From Rattus norvegicus (taxonomy: Eukaryota > Chordata > Mammalia > Rodentia > Muridae): a DNA stretch of 64,000 bases. Positions within the stretch are counted from its first letter, which is position 1; every line of letters begins with the position of its first letter. A program made the translations under genes and the position numbers. This document shows, piece by piece, positions 36,201 to 48,892 of this stretch. The DNA lies in NCBI RefSeq assembly GCF_036323735.1, contig NC_086026.1, positions 69,939,039-70,003,038 on the forward strand. Reading direction: 5' to 3'. A model generated the notes under the pieces. It was not told the DNA's origin and made no database searches. It was given only the letters and a program-made list of their open reading frames with translations.

Positions 36201-36812
36201 CCTCTTTGAGGGTTTCTACCTGTTTATCTGTGTTGTCCTGTATTTCTTTAAGGGAGTTATTTATGCCCTTTGTAAAGTCCTCTAACAGCATCATGAGTTG
36301 TGATTTTAAATCAAAATTTTGCTTTTCCAGTGTGTTGGAGTGTCTAAGGCTTGCTGTGGTGAGGGAACCGGGTTCTGATCATCCCATGTAGCCTTGGTTT
36401 CTGGTGCTTAGATTCCTTCGCTTACCTCTCACCATCTGGTTGTCTCTGGCATTAGCTGGTCTTGCTGTCTCTGACAGTGGCTTGACCCTCCTGTAAGCCT
36501 GTGTGTCAGCACTCCTGGAGACAGGCTTTCTCCCACAGGGATCTGGGTACAGAGAGCTGTGGCACGGGGTCAGCTCTGGGCACAGGTGGAAACCGGAAGG
36601 ATCCTGTCCCAGACTGCTCCTCAGTTCCTGTGTCCAGATGGCTCCAGGCAGGTTCCTCTTGGGCCAGGTATGTAAACAGAAGTGGTGGTCTCACCTGTGC
36701 TCTCAGGATTGTCCACACTTCTGAGAATCCAGCTCTGTCCCCACAGGATCTGAGTACAGAGAGCTGCATGCATCACAGGGTCAGCTCCAGGCACAGGTAG
36801 AAACTGGAAGAA
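30298..36812 (-). mobile_element. Nearly full-length rat L1, broken, sense to Lrrc49
   Basis: In minus orientation, 36812-36436 is 5' UTR with two related monomer-like blocks about 208 bp apart (36533-36600 and 36741-36810). ORF1 spans about 36435-35371, and ORF2 with endonuclease and reverse transcriptase runs from about 35330 to about 30990. A G-rich 3' UTR and short A-rich end follow. ORF1 has an in-frame stop after about 18 codons and further frameshifts. ORF2 has many stops and a nested insertion. Imperfect flanks (aaaggctgct at 30288, aaagctgct at 36813) may be the target-site duplication. The element is not competent. Confidence 0.93.
32446..32881 (-). mobile_element. Younger L1 3' end nested in the older L1, with 15-bp duplication
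   Basis: A 436-bp 5'-truncated L1 tail in the same orientation interrupts ORF2 of the host L1. The target gatggccatttttat is present exactly at 32431-32445 and 32882-32896, and ORF2 sequence continues across the two sites. The purine-rich tract of the L1 3' UTR is seen here as 'ccctccccttctttatgg' on the plus strand. Confidence 0.95.
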
Positions 36813-37625
36813 AGCTGCTCTTTTATAAGACTCAAGTCTGAAAGGTGTTATGTACAAAGCTCTGTGCTAAGTCTTCTGGCACAGGTGACTAAATCATCTG
36901 TATTGATAAAGACAGATAGAAGAGCTTGTGTATGTGTGTGCATATAAACACATTTGATATACATATATGCTTATCAAGACATATATATGTATATATGTAT
37001 ATGTGTGTATATATATAATCAAGACTATGAATTATAAAGCCAAATTGCAGAACTATAGCTCTCTAAATATAGCTGCTATAATCCTATCAAGCAAGCAACT
37101 TGCTAAGTGCAAAGTATATAATTTCTAAGCCAAAATGACCTCACTATGTAATTGAAATAATCAGTAGGATTTTGCAGAGAGCTTATTATTTGTGTGAGGT
37201 CTTATGCTAGACATTGGAAATATAAAAAAGAAAGCAAGATACCTCTGCCCTCAAAGATTTTTCCAATCTGGATACATTACGTATAATGCACTTGTTGATA
37301 CAGAATGAGTATTCCAAGCTAATGCCATAGAAACAGAAGAAGGACAAATCCCTCTAGAGGGAGAAGCTGGGCCTCAAAAAGCAGCAACCTTTGAACTGAC
37401 CCTTGAGTAGTGGGCACAGTTTTTTTTTTTAACAGGAACAGACAGGGGGCAAGAGGAAGAAGGGGAGGACAGAAGCCTGAGCATGCGTAACTGGTGAAAA
37501 CTCAATTTCAGTATGTCCAGACTCTGAGACACAGTAACGTGGGCAGACAGGAGAGTGGTGTGGGGCCAGAGCTGAAAAGTCAGATGATGTCATCCCACAG
37601 AGATGAAGAACAGAAAAAGTTTTAA

Positions 37626-37680
37626 GTTTGGGATTTAGCTCAGAAGTGGAACATGAGGCCCTGAGTTCAACCCTCTGGCA

Positions 37681-37733
<53 letters not shown>

Positions 37734-37815
37734 GGTGGGGGGAGAGAAAGAGAGGAGAGAGAAAGAGAGAGAGAGAAAGAGAAAGAGAGAGAGAGAGAAG
37801 AGGAGAGAGAGGCAG
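37626..37815 (+). repeat. ID-related SINE remnant with (CA)n(GA)n tail
   Basis: 'gtttgggatttagctcag' and 'ccctgagttcaaccctc' are an ID head with a shortened middle. It passes into 25 CA units (37682-37731) and then a 70-bp GA-rich tract. Confidence 0.7.
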
Positions 37816-39821
37816 AGCATGCACTCTCTGCCTTCAAGGATGTATTAACATAGTACTCTGTGAAGGGTTTGGGGGGAAGAGGCTGGATGCAGGGAGATTA
37901 GTAAGAAGGCCAGTGCAATGTCAAGCGGCTCATAGGAAGGCATGAAAGAAAGATGTGGTAATGTACAGGAGAGGTGGCATCATTAAGAAACAGAAAGCTC
38001 CCGGCTAAGCCTCCAGACCTGCTACTCTCCCAAGAAACTTCAGGATTTCTGAGTTTGAGTTTCCTCGGCTGTAAATGGTAATCCCAGAACATGGTTTTCA
38101 GAGGTTTATGAAGACTAGAAATAATGAAGGCATAAAACCGTGCCTGCATTTAGCTCAATACATTTAGAGACCATTATCAATGGATGACAACTTATCACCT
38201 GGTATTTAAGAGAGGATAAAAGGGGGACTTAGTGGTTAATTGCCATGAAAAGTGAGGGAAGGAAGAATTAGGTAGGAGTTCAGTTTCTGTAGGTGACTGG
38301 GTACTGGGTCTAGCCAGACTCCTTTCCTCATTCAGCCTGAACCTACACCCTGAGAAAGGCAAGGCTTCGGTGGAAATCAAACCTGATTTCACATAAAGCC
38401 AAACCTCACTACTTATGTTCCCCAACTCAAAAGTAAGGGATGGCTGACAGTAGATAGCCAATGGGAATTAACTGCTCTTTGGCAGTTAATTTCAAGTCCA
38501 AATATCATCAAACAGCTCAACAACCAGGAAGCCTTCTGTGTCTCCCCAAATACTGGAGGACCCTAAGAAAAGATGGGACGTTGACTTGATGCAGTGAAGT
38601 GTCAAATTCTTAAGAGCCAGGCCAATTGCAGACCACACCCCAATGAACACACTGACCAAAAACACCCTAGTCCAGAGGTCTTCTTACACCAGGCAAGAAC
38701 AGGAACACTCCAAGTCTTCCTAAAGATTCTTTTCCCACTGAGTAAGTGGTGTTGATCCCTACAATAACTTATTTTATGAATTTTCTATTACAGCATTCAT
38801 GAATGTGGAAATTCATCTTATGCCTTGCATTTTATTATAGTGGCATTGGCTAAAATGCCAGTGTTCATAGACAGGAAATGACCAAAAATAAACCAGCTTC
38901 ACAGCATGCATCCAATGTAAGCAAAGGAAACATTACACCTAGTATTTTGCCATTTCTACTGGGCAAAAGACCTCTGCAGTTTGTCTTTTACTATTGAGCT
39001 GTCCCAAGTTCAGAGAACAGTAAAATTATTAATGGGGTATAGCAAATTGTTAAAAAAAATTATTTTCTCTGTATACCCATAGTGTTTTCATGAGCACTTA
39101 GGCATTTAGTTGTATGCCCATCGGTCAAAGGTCATTGACACTGGAACACAAGAAAGACCTACCTTTCTTCTAGGATTATGAAATCCTCAGGACAATCACT
39201 GACGGTTTAAGTGGGAAGCCCTTGTAGTATTTAAACATATATTGAACGCAAAAGAAAAGACTGTGGGTCTCCATACTGGCTTTCCGCCTTTAGGAAAAAC
39301 AGCTCACATCACTGCCCACAGGCATGTGTTAGTTTACATTAAAGATTTATAAAGAGTGCAGGAATACAATCTCTAACATTTAAATGATTTACCTGTTCTC
39401 TCAGGCAAAATACCAGATAGGAATAAACACACATGTCCAAACCTCTTCCCTCCAAGGTGCCATTCGGGAATGTAAAGTGACTGCAAAGGTTAAAGCCACA
39501 CAAGCCCCAGATGGAAGGACAGTTGGCAGCAGGCGGCTGGAAAGTGAAGACTACAGCGCTGAGGGAGGAGCAGACAGCAGCCTTGACTGCAGTGGGAATG
39601 AGGTAAAGATGGTGGCCCCTCTGCTGAGCGAGCCCCTCCCAGGGATGAACAGGACGGAGATAGAAGTGAGATGATGCAGGGAAATGATTCAAGTGCTGAG
39701 GGACCAGACTTGGGACTGAGCTCTGTGGAAGAGCTCTCACTGAGAGTGGTGATGCCTTGGGTCAACACCTAGAACTGAGTTTGGAAGAAAGAAACTCTCT
39801 GCTCCTCCCATGGTTAAAAAC

Positions 39822-39882
39822 AAACAAACAAACAAACTAACTAACTAACTAACTAACTAGCTAGCTAGCTAGCTAGCTAACT
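39822..39882. repeat. (CAAA)n(CTAA)n(CTAG)n microsatellite
   Basis: Three successive tetranucleotide runs that differ by one base each, suggesting stepwise conversion of one array. The CTAG units are self-complementary. Confidence 0.9.
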
Positions 39883-41299
39883 CATCCAAATAGATACCAA
39901 TGAAGGAAAGAAAGAGTATTTTGAATTTAACAATAGAGTAAGTGGTGGTTTCCACCGAAGGAAATAAAAAACCAGCCCTCATCTCAAACATGCAAATAAT
40001 GTAACAAACTGATGTAACAAAGACTGATGAAGACCAAACTTTAAACCTTTATGAAACAAAATGGGAATAATATTTTTATAATTTCTTTCTTATGCAACAT
40101 CTAAATGGGCAAGCCATAAAGAAAAAGATATACATTTCAGTGACCTTGTCTATGAACAGCATTTAAAGTCACCAACACTCAGAAGCTTCCTGAGCTGGAC
40201 AGTGGAGAAGGAGAAGACAACCCCAGCACTAGAGCTGAGGGATCCTTCCACCTAAGAGGCTGCAAGGACAGAAAGGAAGTGTGAGAAACAGAAGAGGATC
40301 CCGGGACAAAACAAAATGTCAGAAGAGAGTCAGTCTACTAAGGACACAATGCAACAATAAAGGACAAAGGATGTGACAAGCCTGGATTAGTTCCAGAGAC
40401 AGCAGATGTCAGGAAGTGCGGCTCCATGCAGGAGACAGGAGTGAAACTTTTTACTGTAGTACAGGTGCATTTCTTTCAGCTTTTAAATTAAGGGCAATAT
40501 GAAGTTTCAGATTAAAACCAATTCATGTCAGAAGGAATGGCTGAGATGTGAACCAGCACAATGCAGCAAGGTTCAAACAGAATCTGAGGTGTGGTGAAAA
40601 AGATTCTGTACTTTATGCCAGGGTTCTTCCCTCTGACTAATGAGGAGAGCTGAAAGCTTAACTCTGAAGTAAAAAACAACAACAACAAAGTATGTCCCAC
40701 AGACACGACAGCTTCACTGAGCAGTTTTCAAGGTTTAAATGCTGTCTGCTGACAAGCTTTATGCTTGCAGAACAGACGTCAATGTTACTGATCTTTTGAT
40801 GCAGCAACAGAGATCACAGAGTCTAACTAGGGTCTAAAGAGGGAGGAACATGTAGAAGAGGAGCTGGATTGTGGAGTCCAGTCTTCTACAAAGCAACATG
40901 CACTCTAGGAAGATCAGTCACATCGATATTCTCCAAGTTCTGATGTCTAAAAATGACCATAAGTAAGAGTACTCAATGAAGAACAACGAATGGGCTGGCA
41001 TCCTCACTCCCCTGTTCATGTTTGTCCAGCCGCAGTTTGCTGTTGGTCCTAAAGATGACACTCACATTCCTGGGGCAGGCTGCAAGCAACCAGGGACACA
41101 GTCCTCCAAACTGTGGCAGTGTGTTTGTGTGTCTGAATCTGACCCTTCAAGGTCTGCCCTTGTTGAGCTTGCCTTGAAGCTTCCTTGGGGCTAAGGCAGC
41201 TACTGGGTAGCATTTTCAAAGCATTTTCAGTGCTGGACTGCAGCTGCCCTGTGTATGCCAAGCAGGTGCTTTCCCAATGACCCACATCCCAGCCTCTGG

Positions 41300-41455
41300 T
41301 CACTTTCTTTGTTTTTAATTCTGAGATAAAGACTCACTGAGTTGCCGAAGATAGGCTTGGCATTACTCTGTAACTCAGAATGGTCTTGATCTTGCCATCC
41401 TCTGGCATCAGTTTCCCAAATACTTGGGATTTGACACCAGGTCTGGCTGTCAAAA
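41300..41455 (-). repeat. Old B1-like SINE
   Basis: 'tgagataaagactcactgag', 'aactcagaatggtcttgatc' and 'aaatacttgggatttgacac' follow the order of a diverged minus-strand B1/PB1. Confidence 0.5.
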
Positions 41456-41834
41456 GGATTTAAAAGTGCTTGTAGAAGCTGCTACTCAGGGCACAGGATA
41501 ACATACATCAGGCAACAAACTCACCCAAAAGCCTAAGGTGGAAATGGCTGGGAAGGGAGGTGCATGGAGGCTCCCCTGAGCCAGGGTATGTATCTAGAAA
41601 GCCATGTGGGTGAACAGAGGCTCACAGGCTGCATTAGTTATTTAAACCACACCACCCAAAATAACCAACCACTGAAGGGCTTTTTCATTAGGGAAATGTT
41701 ATAGACAGAATTATAGTTTCAAATTTTCTCTTCTTAATTTCAACTTCAACTTTCTTAAGAAAGTTACTCTCAAAAAGAATTATGTGTGAAATGGTCTCCC
41801 ATCTCCATTCTGAATTCAGAGTGCCAGTGCATAC

Positions 41835-41998
41835 CCTGCTTCCTCGGGAAATGCGGAGATGGTGCCTCCATCGATCTGACAGGATTCCTGAGGAGGAGAC
41901 TCAGAGTCCTTTCTGTCCTGAATGATGGCGATATTGGCTACTCGTTGCTGCAAGTCCCACTTTCGAGCGACGTTGTTAATTGTTAACCTTTTCTTCTC
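41835..41998 (-). CDS. Lrrc49: Lrrc49 coding exon: basic region and acidic linker (164 nt)
   Basis: The exon opens in phase 0 with GAGAAGAAAAGG after the acceptor ccccatag. It encodes EKKRLTINNVARKWDLQQ, continuing the charged helix, then a polar, serine/proline-rich linker ending in FPEEA. It leaves two bases (GG) for a split glycine codon before the donor gtatgc. The first half is basic and helical. The second half looks disordered and probably links the LRR part to the C-terminal domain. In the copy I remember, the human protein differs most here, as expected of a linker. Confidence 0.93.
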
Positions 41999-42414
41999 CT
42001 ATGGGGAGTTAATAGAACGATGGTTATACAGTGAGCATTTCGAAGAGAAAAGCACCGCTCCCAGTACTTTCTGAGAGGGGATTCCTTGCAGGCAAACAAC
42101 CAACATAGCTTCTAAAGCAGCCTATGAGCCTGTGTTCACCCTGTGACCAAATTTCTTAATAACAATGTCAGCCTGCATGGGAAATTATCTAGAAGATGAA
42201 TACTTCTTGTTCTGAACAGTAGGCTATATTTCACTAACTGAAACTCTGACTTGGAAAGGTCATATGCCTCTGTCTTTAAACAAAGCAAGACAAAAGTACT
42301 AATACTTCATCTTCTGCTCAATAATTATGGTTGGGGAAGGATAGGGACTGATTAGTGTTTCATAGTTCATTATATAACTTGGTTTTGAAAATATTTATGA
42401 AAATATTTGAAAAA

Positions 42415-42585
42415 TTTTAAAATATTTTTATTTATATCATGTGTGGGTGTCCAGGGAGGCCAGAAGAGAGCATCGGATCCCAGGACTGGAGTTACAAGTG
42501 ACTTTGAACCATGAAACACGGTGGACTAAACTCTGGTCCTCTGCAAGAGCAGCAAGCGCTGAGCCATCTCTCTGCCCCTGTGGCA
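42415..42585 (-). repeat. B3/B2-type SINE
   Basis: 'aggccagaagagagcatcgg', 'gactaaactctggtcctctg' and 'agcgctgagccatctctctg' mark a minus-orientation copy. Confidence 0.8.
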
Positions 42586-43051
42586 TAAATCATGACATTT
42601 CAGGGTGAAGACAATATTATCTAGGCTACTAGAAGAACTTCTGCTGAGTAAAATCTTTTTCTTGGTAACTACTATTGTTCTAGAAGAACAGGAAAGAAGA
42701 GTCGGTTAAAGCAATGGATGCCTTAGGCGGTGCTTGTCGAGCTCAGGGTGCCTCAGCTAACCTGGAGGGTTTTACAGACAGACACTGAACCGGCCCCACT
42801 CTGAGCCAGTACTTGGAGGGCCCAGGAGTCTGCCCCTCTCACAGGCTCCAGCACTGCGCACACTGTGAGCCACTGTCTTGGGGTCTTGACACTCAACTGT
42901 CTCAGAAACCCTGCTGAGAAAGGGGGCTGAAGCCACAGAAGCTGTGCTCCACTGAGCTGAGATGTCTCTATTCTATGTCGATCCAGCTTACAGAGACCGG
43001 GGGAGGATGCCTGCTCTGGTACATCACCATTACTAAAGGGTAATGACTTAT

Positions 43052-43152
43052 CTTTTTTTTTTTTTTTTCTTTTTTTCGGCGCTGGGGACCGAACCCAGGG
43101 CCTTGCACTTGCTAGGCAAGCGCTCTACCGCTGAGCTAAATCCCCAACCCCT
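43052..43152 (-). mobile_element. ID element
   Basis: T-run, then 'cggcgctggggaccgaaccc' and 'ctaccgctgagctaaatccc' on the plus strand give a complete ID on the minus strand. I could not fix a clean target-site duplication because both flanks are T-rich. Confidence 0.93.
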
Positions 43153-45810
43153 CTTTTTTTTAAAAAAAAATATTTATTTTATGTGTATGTCTTGCTTGCA
43201 CAAGTCAATTTTTACCTTCCAGTATGTGAGTTCTTGGGACTGAACTCCAGTTGTCAGGATTGGTAGCAAAAACCTGTACTTATTGAGCTGTCTTGCTAGT
43301 CTCAAAAGTTAATATTTTAAAATGTCATCTCAGATCAGAATGCTGAAAATAGATTCTTTTTCTCTTTCACTCAAAATCTGCTATTGAAAGACATCCACCA
43401 AGTGAGCCACTAACCCCTCTCCAGGAGTCTGCTCTAGAGCCAGGGAGAGGGGGATCAGGGACTTCTTTCCCACTCCCTCTGCACCTGTATAAGGAAAGCC
43501 AAGCATTTCCATTGTACTTTTGCATTTGTTGACTCAAGAGTTGAGCAAGTGTGTGTGACACTGGATAGAAACTGCAAGTGATGGCTTGTTTAATGAAACT
43601 AACCTTTTCAAAATTCTATTTCTAGGTTTAGAAAAGTTTGGGGCCTGAGCTCTTTGTTCTGCAGTTTGTTATTTCAAGTGTCTGTGCAGTTTGGAGCATT
43701 GTAAATACTGTGCATGTGTTTCTGAAATGACTGACATTTGGTACATAATGTTCCTGCACAGAGCAATTGAAATCCTACTACGCTACTATAAAACACTACT
43801 ACCTAAATCTAGAATTAAGAAAGCTAAACTTACCATATGGAATTCTATTTCACTTATTTGCTGATGGCTTTGCCAACCCAACTCCCAATCTAAACAATGC
43901 AGTTATTTCTACCTAGTGGCAAGACCATGGCTGCATGCATTTGGCTTCCTAGCTGGCAGGAAAAATAAACATGAGAGAGAGAGATAGCAGTGTTTAGAAA
44001 AATTCACAGAATATATTTCCTCCACTGGATATGTCTACAAGGTGGTCTCTGAACATGTAATACTTTCTTGTGCCCACACCAGTGGGGCCTCCTTCCCTTA
44101 AGTTTTTAAAGCAGTCTGGCACTAGGTTGACTAAGTTAGCACGTAATTTTGTTGGATAAGGAAAAGGGTGCATTAAGTCAGGAGTCTATTGTGCAGTCAG
44201 GTGGGCATCCCTGGTTAGGCGGAGAGCCATATGGGGGCTCAAGATGCCTGTGGAGCAAGAGAAAGGGAGCTGGGTTACACCTGTGCAAGACCAAAGGGTG
44301 CCCAAGTGTGCTCTTCCCAGAGATCACAGCAGCCATCTCATTGCCAACTGCCAAGTATATGCAATGTAGAAAATATCTGGGGAGTGAAGTTCATTTTCTG
44401 CCATTTGAGTCTACTTGTCCCTGTGTAGGCAGGACCTCATCAGTGTATGTCACAGTGACCATCTCAAAGGATGCAGGTGAAACAGGAAGGCATGAGCATG
44501 AGGCTGCAGACAAAGGCTTTACACAGCATGGCTCACTCCCACCCACATTCCAGCATCTCCAGGATCAGTATTTGCATCTGCAGGGATGCAGCTTAGGAAG
44601 TACTGAAGCTCTGTTCTGATGTGGCTAAATCTGGGCCTGCTGATGCCAACACTTCTCTATGAAGATCATAGTCAATCAGAGCTCCAAGACTTCAAACAAA
44701 CAGCTATTTTCTAAAGTTGTTACTAAACACTTTCCAAATACTCTTAAATGTTGACTAAAACTGTGACATATCTGATGGTAAGAAACAGCTGAATTAGGGG
44801 GTTGGGGTGATAATACAGAAATAAAGTTTCAGTTGCCCATAAAGTCATGTTGATCCTGTGCTGTACCCATGTGTGCTCTGCTCACATGGGCAGATTGACA
44901 GGTGTCTAGTAAACCATCAACAGGACCTCCACGCTCATTCTTCCTTGCTATCGCACAAGAGGGTTCAGCAGGCCTCATCTTTACTCTAGGAACAAACATA
45001 CGTGTCTCAGATCATCACTAACTCACTCATTTACACAGGAGCTGGATAGCAGCAATGTTGTGACACGGAAGGCCATGTCCCCAACACGAGCAGTTTGGGA
45101 AGGCTTATCCCTAGTGTGGCAATCTTGCTCCTATAAATGTTTAAAACTACAACTGCAGCTAAACTTTTATAAACAAAATATTAAAAACGTATTTTTGATA
45201 AACTGAGTAGTAGTCCAACATAAGAAAGTTAAGATCCTCTTAGGCAATGAGTAAAGAGGCCTCTGTGTCAGGAGAGGGCTTAGGCACACTCACAATAGAA
45301 TCAGGGAGAACCACAAAGAGCTAGGGAGGAACTGGGGTCAGAGGGAACAGAAAGGACGGGAATCATGTGCAGTTAGCACATTAACTCTAGTTACTTTCAA
45401 CTCTCTAGTCTGGATCTGCAAGGTGTTGGGGACAGGTTTTGATGTTAATTTAAGGATCATTTTCATAGTGTAAAACAGTCCTTGCATAGCCTGGACCCCT
45501 ACCACAGAGCTATCCAAAGTGGCATGCTAATGCCAGGTGATACACAGACAGCCATACTGGCATGAGAAACGCTCTACTTCCCTTCGTACTGCAGTCACCC
45601 CTTCTTCTACAATGCCCATCTTGTATATCTTGTATTTCGGAGCACCTCTGTCCTTCCAAAGTGCAGGTCTAGTCATCCTAGTAACCCATGAGTGTTCCCA
45701 GGAGTGCTTGCTTACAAAACACAGACTTAGTTTTGAAAGCCATGTTCCTGTGGGCTGGCCAGTGTCCGGGTGTCCTCCTATGCAAGTGGAGGCCGCACTG
45801 AAGGATGTAC

Positions 45811-45894
45811 CTTCAGCAAGGACTGCTTGTGACTCTCCCTCTTCTTCTCCTCCTCTTTTTTGGCCACAACAGATGCCACGCGTCTTTCTTCTTC
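45811..45894 (-). CDS. Lrrc49: Lrrc49 coding exon: charged coiled-coil segment (84 nt)
   Basis: An exon of exactly 28 codons between acceptor ttttctag and donor gtacat. It starts EEERRVASVVAKKEEEKKRE and ends LLK, a highly charged, helix-prone stretch that follows the LRR cap in the protein, probably a coiled coil or linker helix. Both flanking introns are phase 0, so skipping this exon would keep the frame. The donor GTACAT departs from the usual GTAAGT at positions +4 and +5 and should be fairly weak. Assignment rests on exact phase continuity with the neighbouring exons and on my memory of the family. Confidence 0.93.
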
Positions 45895-46189
45895 CTAGAA
45901 AAACAATGTTTGTTAAAGAAAGTGTCCTGAGGAGTTAACCATACTGCAATGAGGTGTTGTGCTAACAGAAAAGAGTCCCTGGAAGGAAGGTTGGTATTTG
46001 CTTTATATTTTCTTCTCACTTCCTAATTCTAAAAAGAATTTGTATTTCTAAGCCCACATCTGCTCTGTAGGTGAACTAAATCAGCTCATTAATGTAAGAG
46101 AGAGAACAGTAAGAAAAAGAAAGGGGGCAGATATTTGACAATTATACTTCAATAAAGATTGGGGGGTGCTTGTGAAAAGAATTCAGGAT

Positions 46190-46975
46190 ATATGAGAAAG
46201 ATCATTCACCACAGTCAAGTTGGCTTATTTCAGAGATGCAGGGATGGCCCAATATATAAAAATCAATAAATACTATATACTACAAAAATGAACTGAAAGA
46301 AAGATGGATCATTCAATTTGATAGGTACAGAAAAACTTAAAAAAAAAAAAAACAATCCAACATCCCTTCATGATCTGAGTCCTAAAGAAAGTCAGAACAG
46401 AAAGAAAACATCTCAACATGATAAAGACTATACACAACTATCCTGCAGCCAATATTATAATAACGTGGAGAAGGGCCTACAAGTATTCCCACTAAAATCC
46501 AGAACAAGGCATGGGTGTCCACTTTCTTGACTCTTAGTCAATATAGTACTAGAAGTCTAAGCTAGAGCAGTTAGAGGCAAATCATACAGCTACAGCCAGA
46601 AAGAGAGAAGTCAGAGCATCTCTATTTGCAGGTAATATGGTCCTATACCTCAGAGATTCTAAAGACTCCAGAGGGGAACGAATAAATACCTTTACCAAAG
46701 TGCCAGGGTAAAAATGTTAACATGTAAAGGGAGTAGCCTTTCTATATACTATTGCCAAAATAATAAAAAGGAACCCGGGGAGACAATTCCATTTATACGA
46801 CCCTCAAAAGAAACAGGGTAAGGTACTAGGAGATGGAAACACACCCAGTGCGCATGGATCAGAATGAAGATGCCCACCCTACAAAAGTAATCTACAGATT
46901 TAATGCAATCCCAGTCGAAATTCCAGGGACATTCTTCACAGAAATAAAAAACAAATCTTAAAATTTAGTATGTAA
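46190..46975 (+). mobile_element. Old L1 ORF2 fragment
   Basis: The plus strand follows ORF2 order: 'ttcagagatgcagggatggc', then 'aaggcatgggtgtccacttt', 'atttgcaggtaatatggtcc' (a mutated FADD region), and 'ctacagatttaatgcaatcc'. Many stops; inactive and old. It ends in an A/C-rich AAACA run (46970-47015). Confidence 0.8.
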
Positions 46976-48101
46976 ACAAACAAACAAACAAACAGAAACA
47001 AAAGCAAACAAACCCCAAGAAGAACAGTGCAGGAGGCAACACTGCACTGACCACAGGTCCTGGTCCAGAGCCAGAGAAGAAAAACAGCGTAGTAATGACC
47101 CGAGTGAGCTTCTGGGGTCAAAAAGGAACGAGAAGGAGAAAAAGGGAGGGAGGGGAGGAGGGAGGATGGAGAAAAAGAATTTGAAGAAATGCTGAAGGAA
47201 CACTCCGAAAGGCAGTGGCTCACAGTAAAACACACAGTGACAAAAGTTGGCCAGAACCAGTTTCGCTGGAAGTGGAACTTGTAATGTTGTTGCTGTTTAA
47301 ATAAAGGCTCATTTAAGTTTGCTTTTCTAATTTTAGAGAGACCAAAAAAGAGCTTAGAACCTAGCAGTTTTGCCATATGACCAAGTTGTTTTAAAGGGAG
47401 TGGAAATTCAATGTGATTTTTGGTAATTTTAAAGTGCTTTTTTTTTCTAGCAAAAGTAAAAAGAAGAAATTAAGAAACAATTCAGAACTTTGCTTTTTAG
47501 CCTAACAAAATAGCTGGCTTAGTAATCAGGCCAGTGTTCTTAGCCAACTTTAGTTAATTCACTGACACTGCTGAGGACTGACCACTACTCTCTGTTAGAG
47601 GTGATCTAAATGAAAAATATTGCCTATCTTTCTAGAAAGGTAAAACTGTATTGTGCCTATGATTTTAAGGCTTGTGTAGCATTTTAGAGCAACGGAGCAC
47701 TATAGCTATCTGCTGAGGTGACTGTTCACCCGCCTTTCCAGTTAACCTTAAAACCCACCCCTGGAGTTCAGCCTACACCCGGGCCACTGCTAAAACCAGG
47801 GCCATGAACTATTCTGTGTGGATTCTGAGGAAGCAGAAAGACACTGACGCCCCAGTGGCCTCAGCTAGAAGGCACAAACTAGAAACATCAGTTACTGCAG
47901 GGCCAGACGCAAAGGCTACAGAAGTGCGTGGATCACGTAGGGCACATGCTTCAGAGATGATCTCATCTGACTGTCAGAGAGAATGGGCATCTATTAAAGG
48001 CAGTAGGACTTTAAAAGGAATTCTAAACTCTGGAAAATTGGATTTACACCAAATCCATTTAAGCACTAAAGGTTTTAAGGATACATATGTATTGTATATA
48101 G

Positions 48102-48133
48102 GTATGTATGTATGTATGTATGTATGTATGTAT
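48102..48133. repeat. (GTAT)n microsatellite
   Basis: About eight GTAT units in a row. Confidence 0.9.
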
Positions 48134-48383
48134 ATTCACATTTGACTATATTTTAGCACACATAATTAACAACTTTACATATAGAAACCTGAATCTCTAA
48201 TTGTGAAGATGGGCCATGAATCTGCTAGCAAGAAAGAAAAGAAAAGCAGGGATTACTACTGGTCTCTCCAAGAGACCAGTCAGACTCTGGATGAAAGCCA
48301 CATCCATCCTTTATGTAGCACAAAAGGGATCTATCTGAACTAAGGAATTTAGACTTTTTTTCTGACTTTAGTTTGGTGTGCCT

Positions 48384-48385
<2 letters not shown>

Positions 48386-48420
<35 letters not shown>

Positions 48421-48433
48421 TGTGTGTGTGTGT
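48386..48433. repeat. (AC)n directly joined to (GT)n, self-complementary
   Basis: 16 AC units end at 48417 and about seven GT units start at 48418. The junction CACGTG makes the whole block an alternating purine/pyrimidine palindrome with arms of about 15 bp. Confidence 0.95.
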
Positions 48434-48892
48434 TTATGCAAATGTACATACACAAATATGTACAAAACAAAATAGTTTTAAGGATGATTATTTCTTGACC
48501 ATGCAGAAGAGAAAATGTTTGAGAGAATCTTATATTCAGTTCATAATGATCAGAGCATGGGGGAGCATAAAGAATCATTAATGCTTGGCTTCTAAATGTC
48601 TCTTCCTGGGGATGACACACATTAGTGATATATTTCAGTAGCCAAAGCAACTTACATGATCACATGTGACTTCAGAGACCTAAAGAAAGCCTCTTACACA
48701 TACCACAAATGGAGAACCCCACTTTCAGTAGCATTAGTAATGTCAGTCTTTCATATGTTTGGAGATCAAAATTTAGACTAAGCAAACTAAACATGGGCTT
48801 GAGGTAAGCAGTCTGACACGTATATTTCTCCTTTAGAACTGTGATTATATTTGGCTTCTCACAGTGTTGTCTGAGAAAAGTTTTACTTTTGG

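Larger units (their letters stand above)
26390..41834 (-). other. Lrrc49: Lrrc49 intron 26390-41834 (about 15.4 kb)
   Basis: This is the largest complete intron in the window. It contains a 38-bp minisatellite, an Lx-type L1 3' end, a nearly full-length L1 with a nested L1, an ID-derived microsatellite, a (CTAA/CTAG) tract and a B1-like SINE. Stretches 28280-30290, 36820-37620 and 37820-41290 look unique or unassignable apart from short AT-rich alternation at 36950-37020. No exon matching the protein is present. Confidence 0.85.
41999..45810 (-). other. Lrrc49: Lrrc49 intron 41999-45810
   Basis: It contains a B3 and an ID element. The remainder (42000-42410, 42590-43050, 43155-45810) is unique-looking with no exon that continues the protein. 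The open frame at 44149-44619 on the plus strand has no recognisable similarity and is not supported as a gene. Confidence 0.8.

Noticed and set aside
44149..44619. 156-codon plus-strand open frame
   Set aside because: No recognisable domain, no exon boundaries and antisense to Lrrc49 within an intron; length alone is not convincing.
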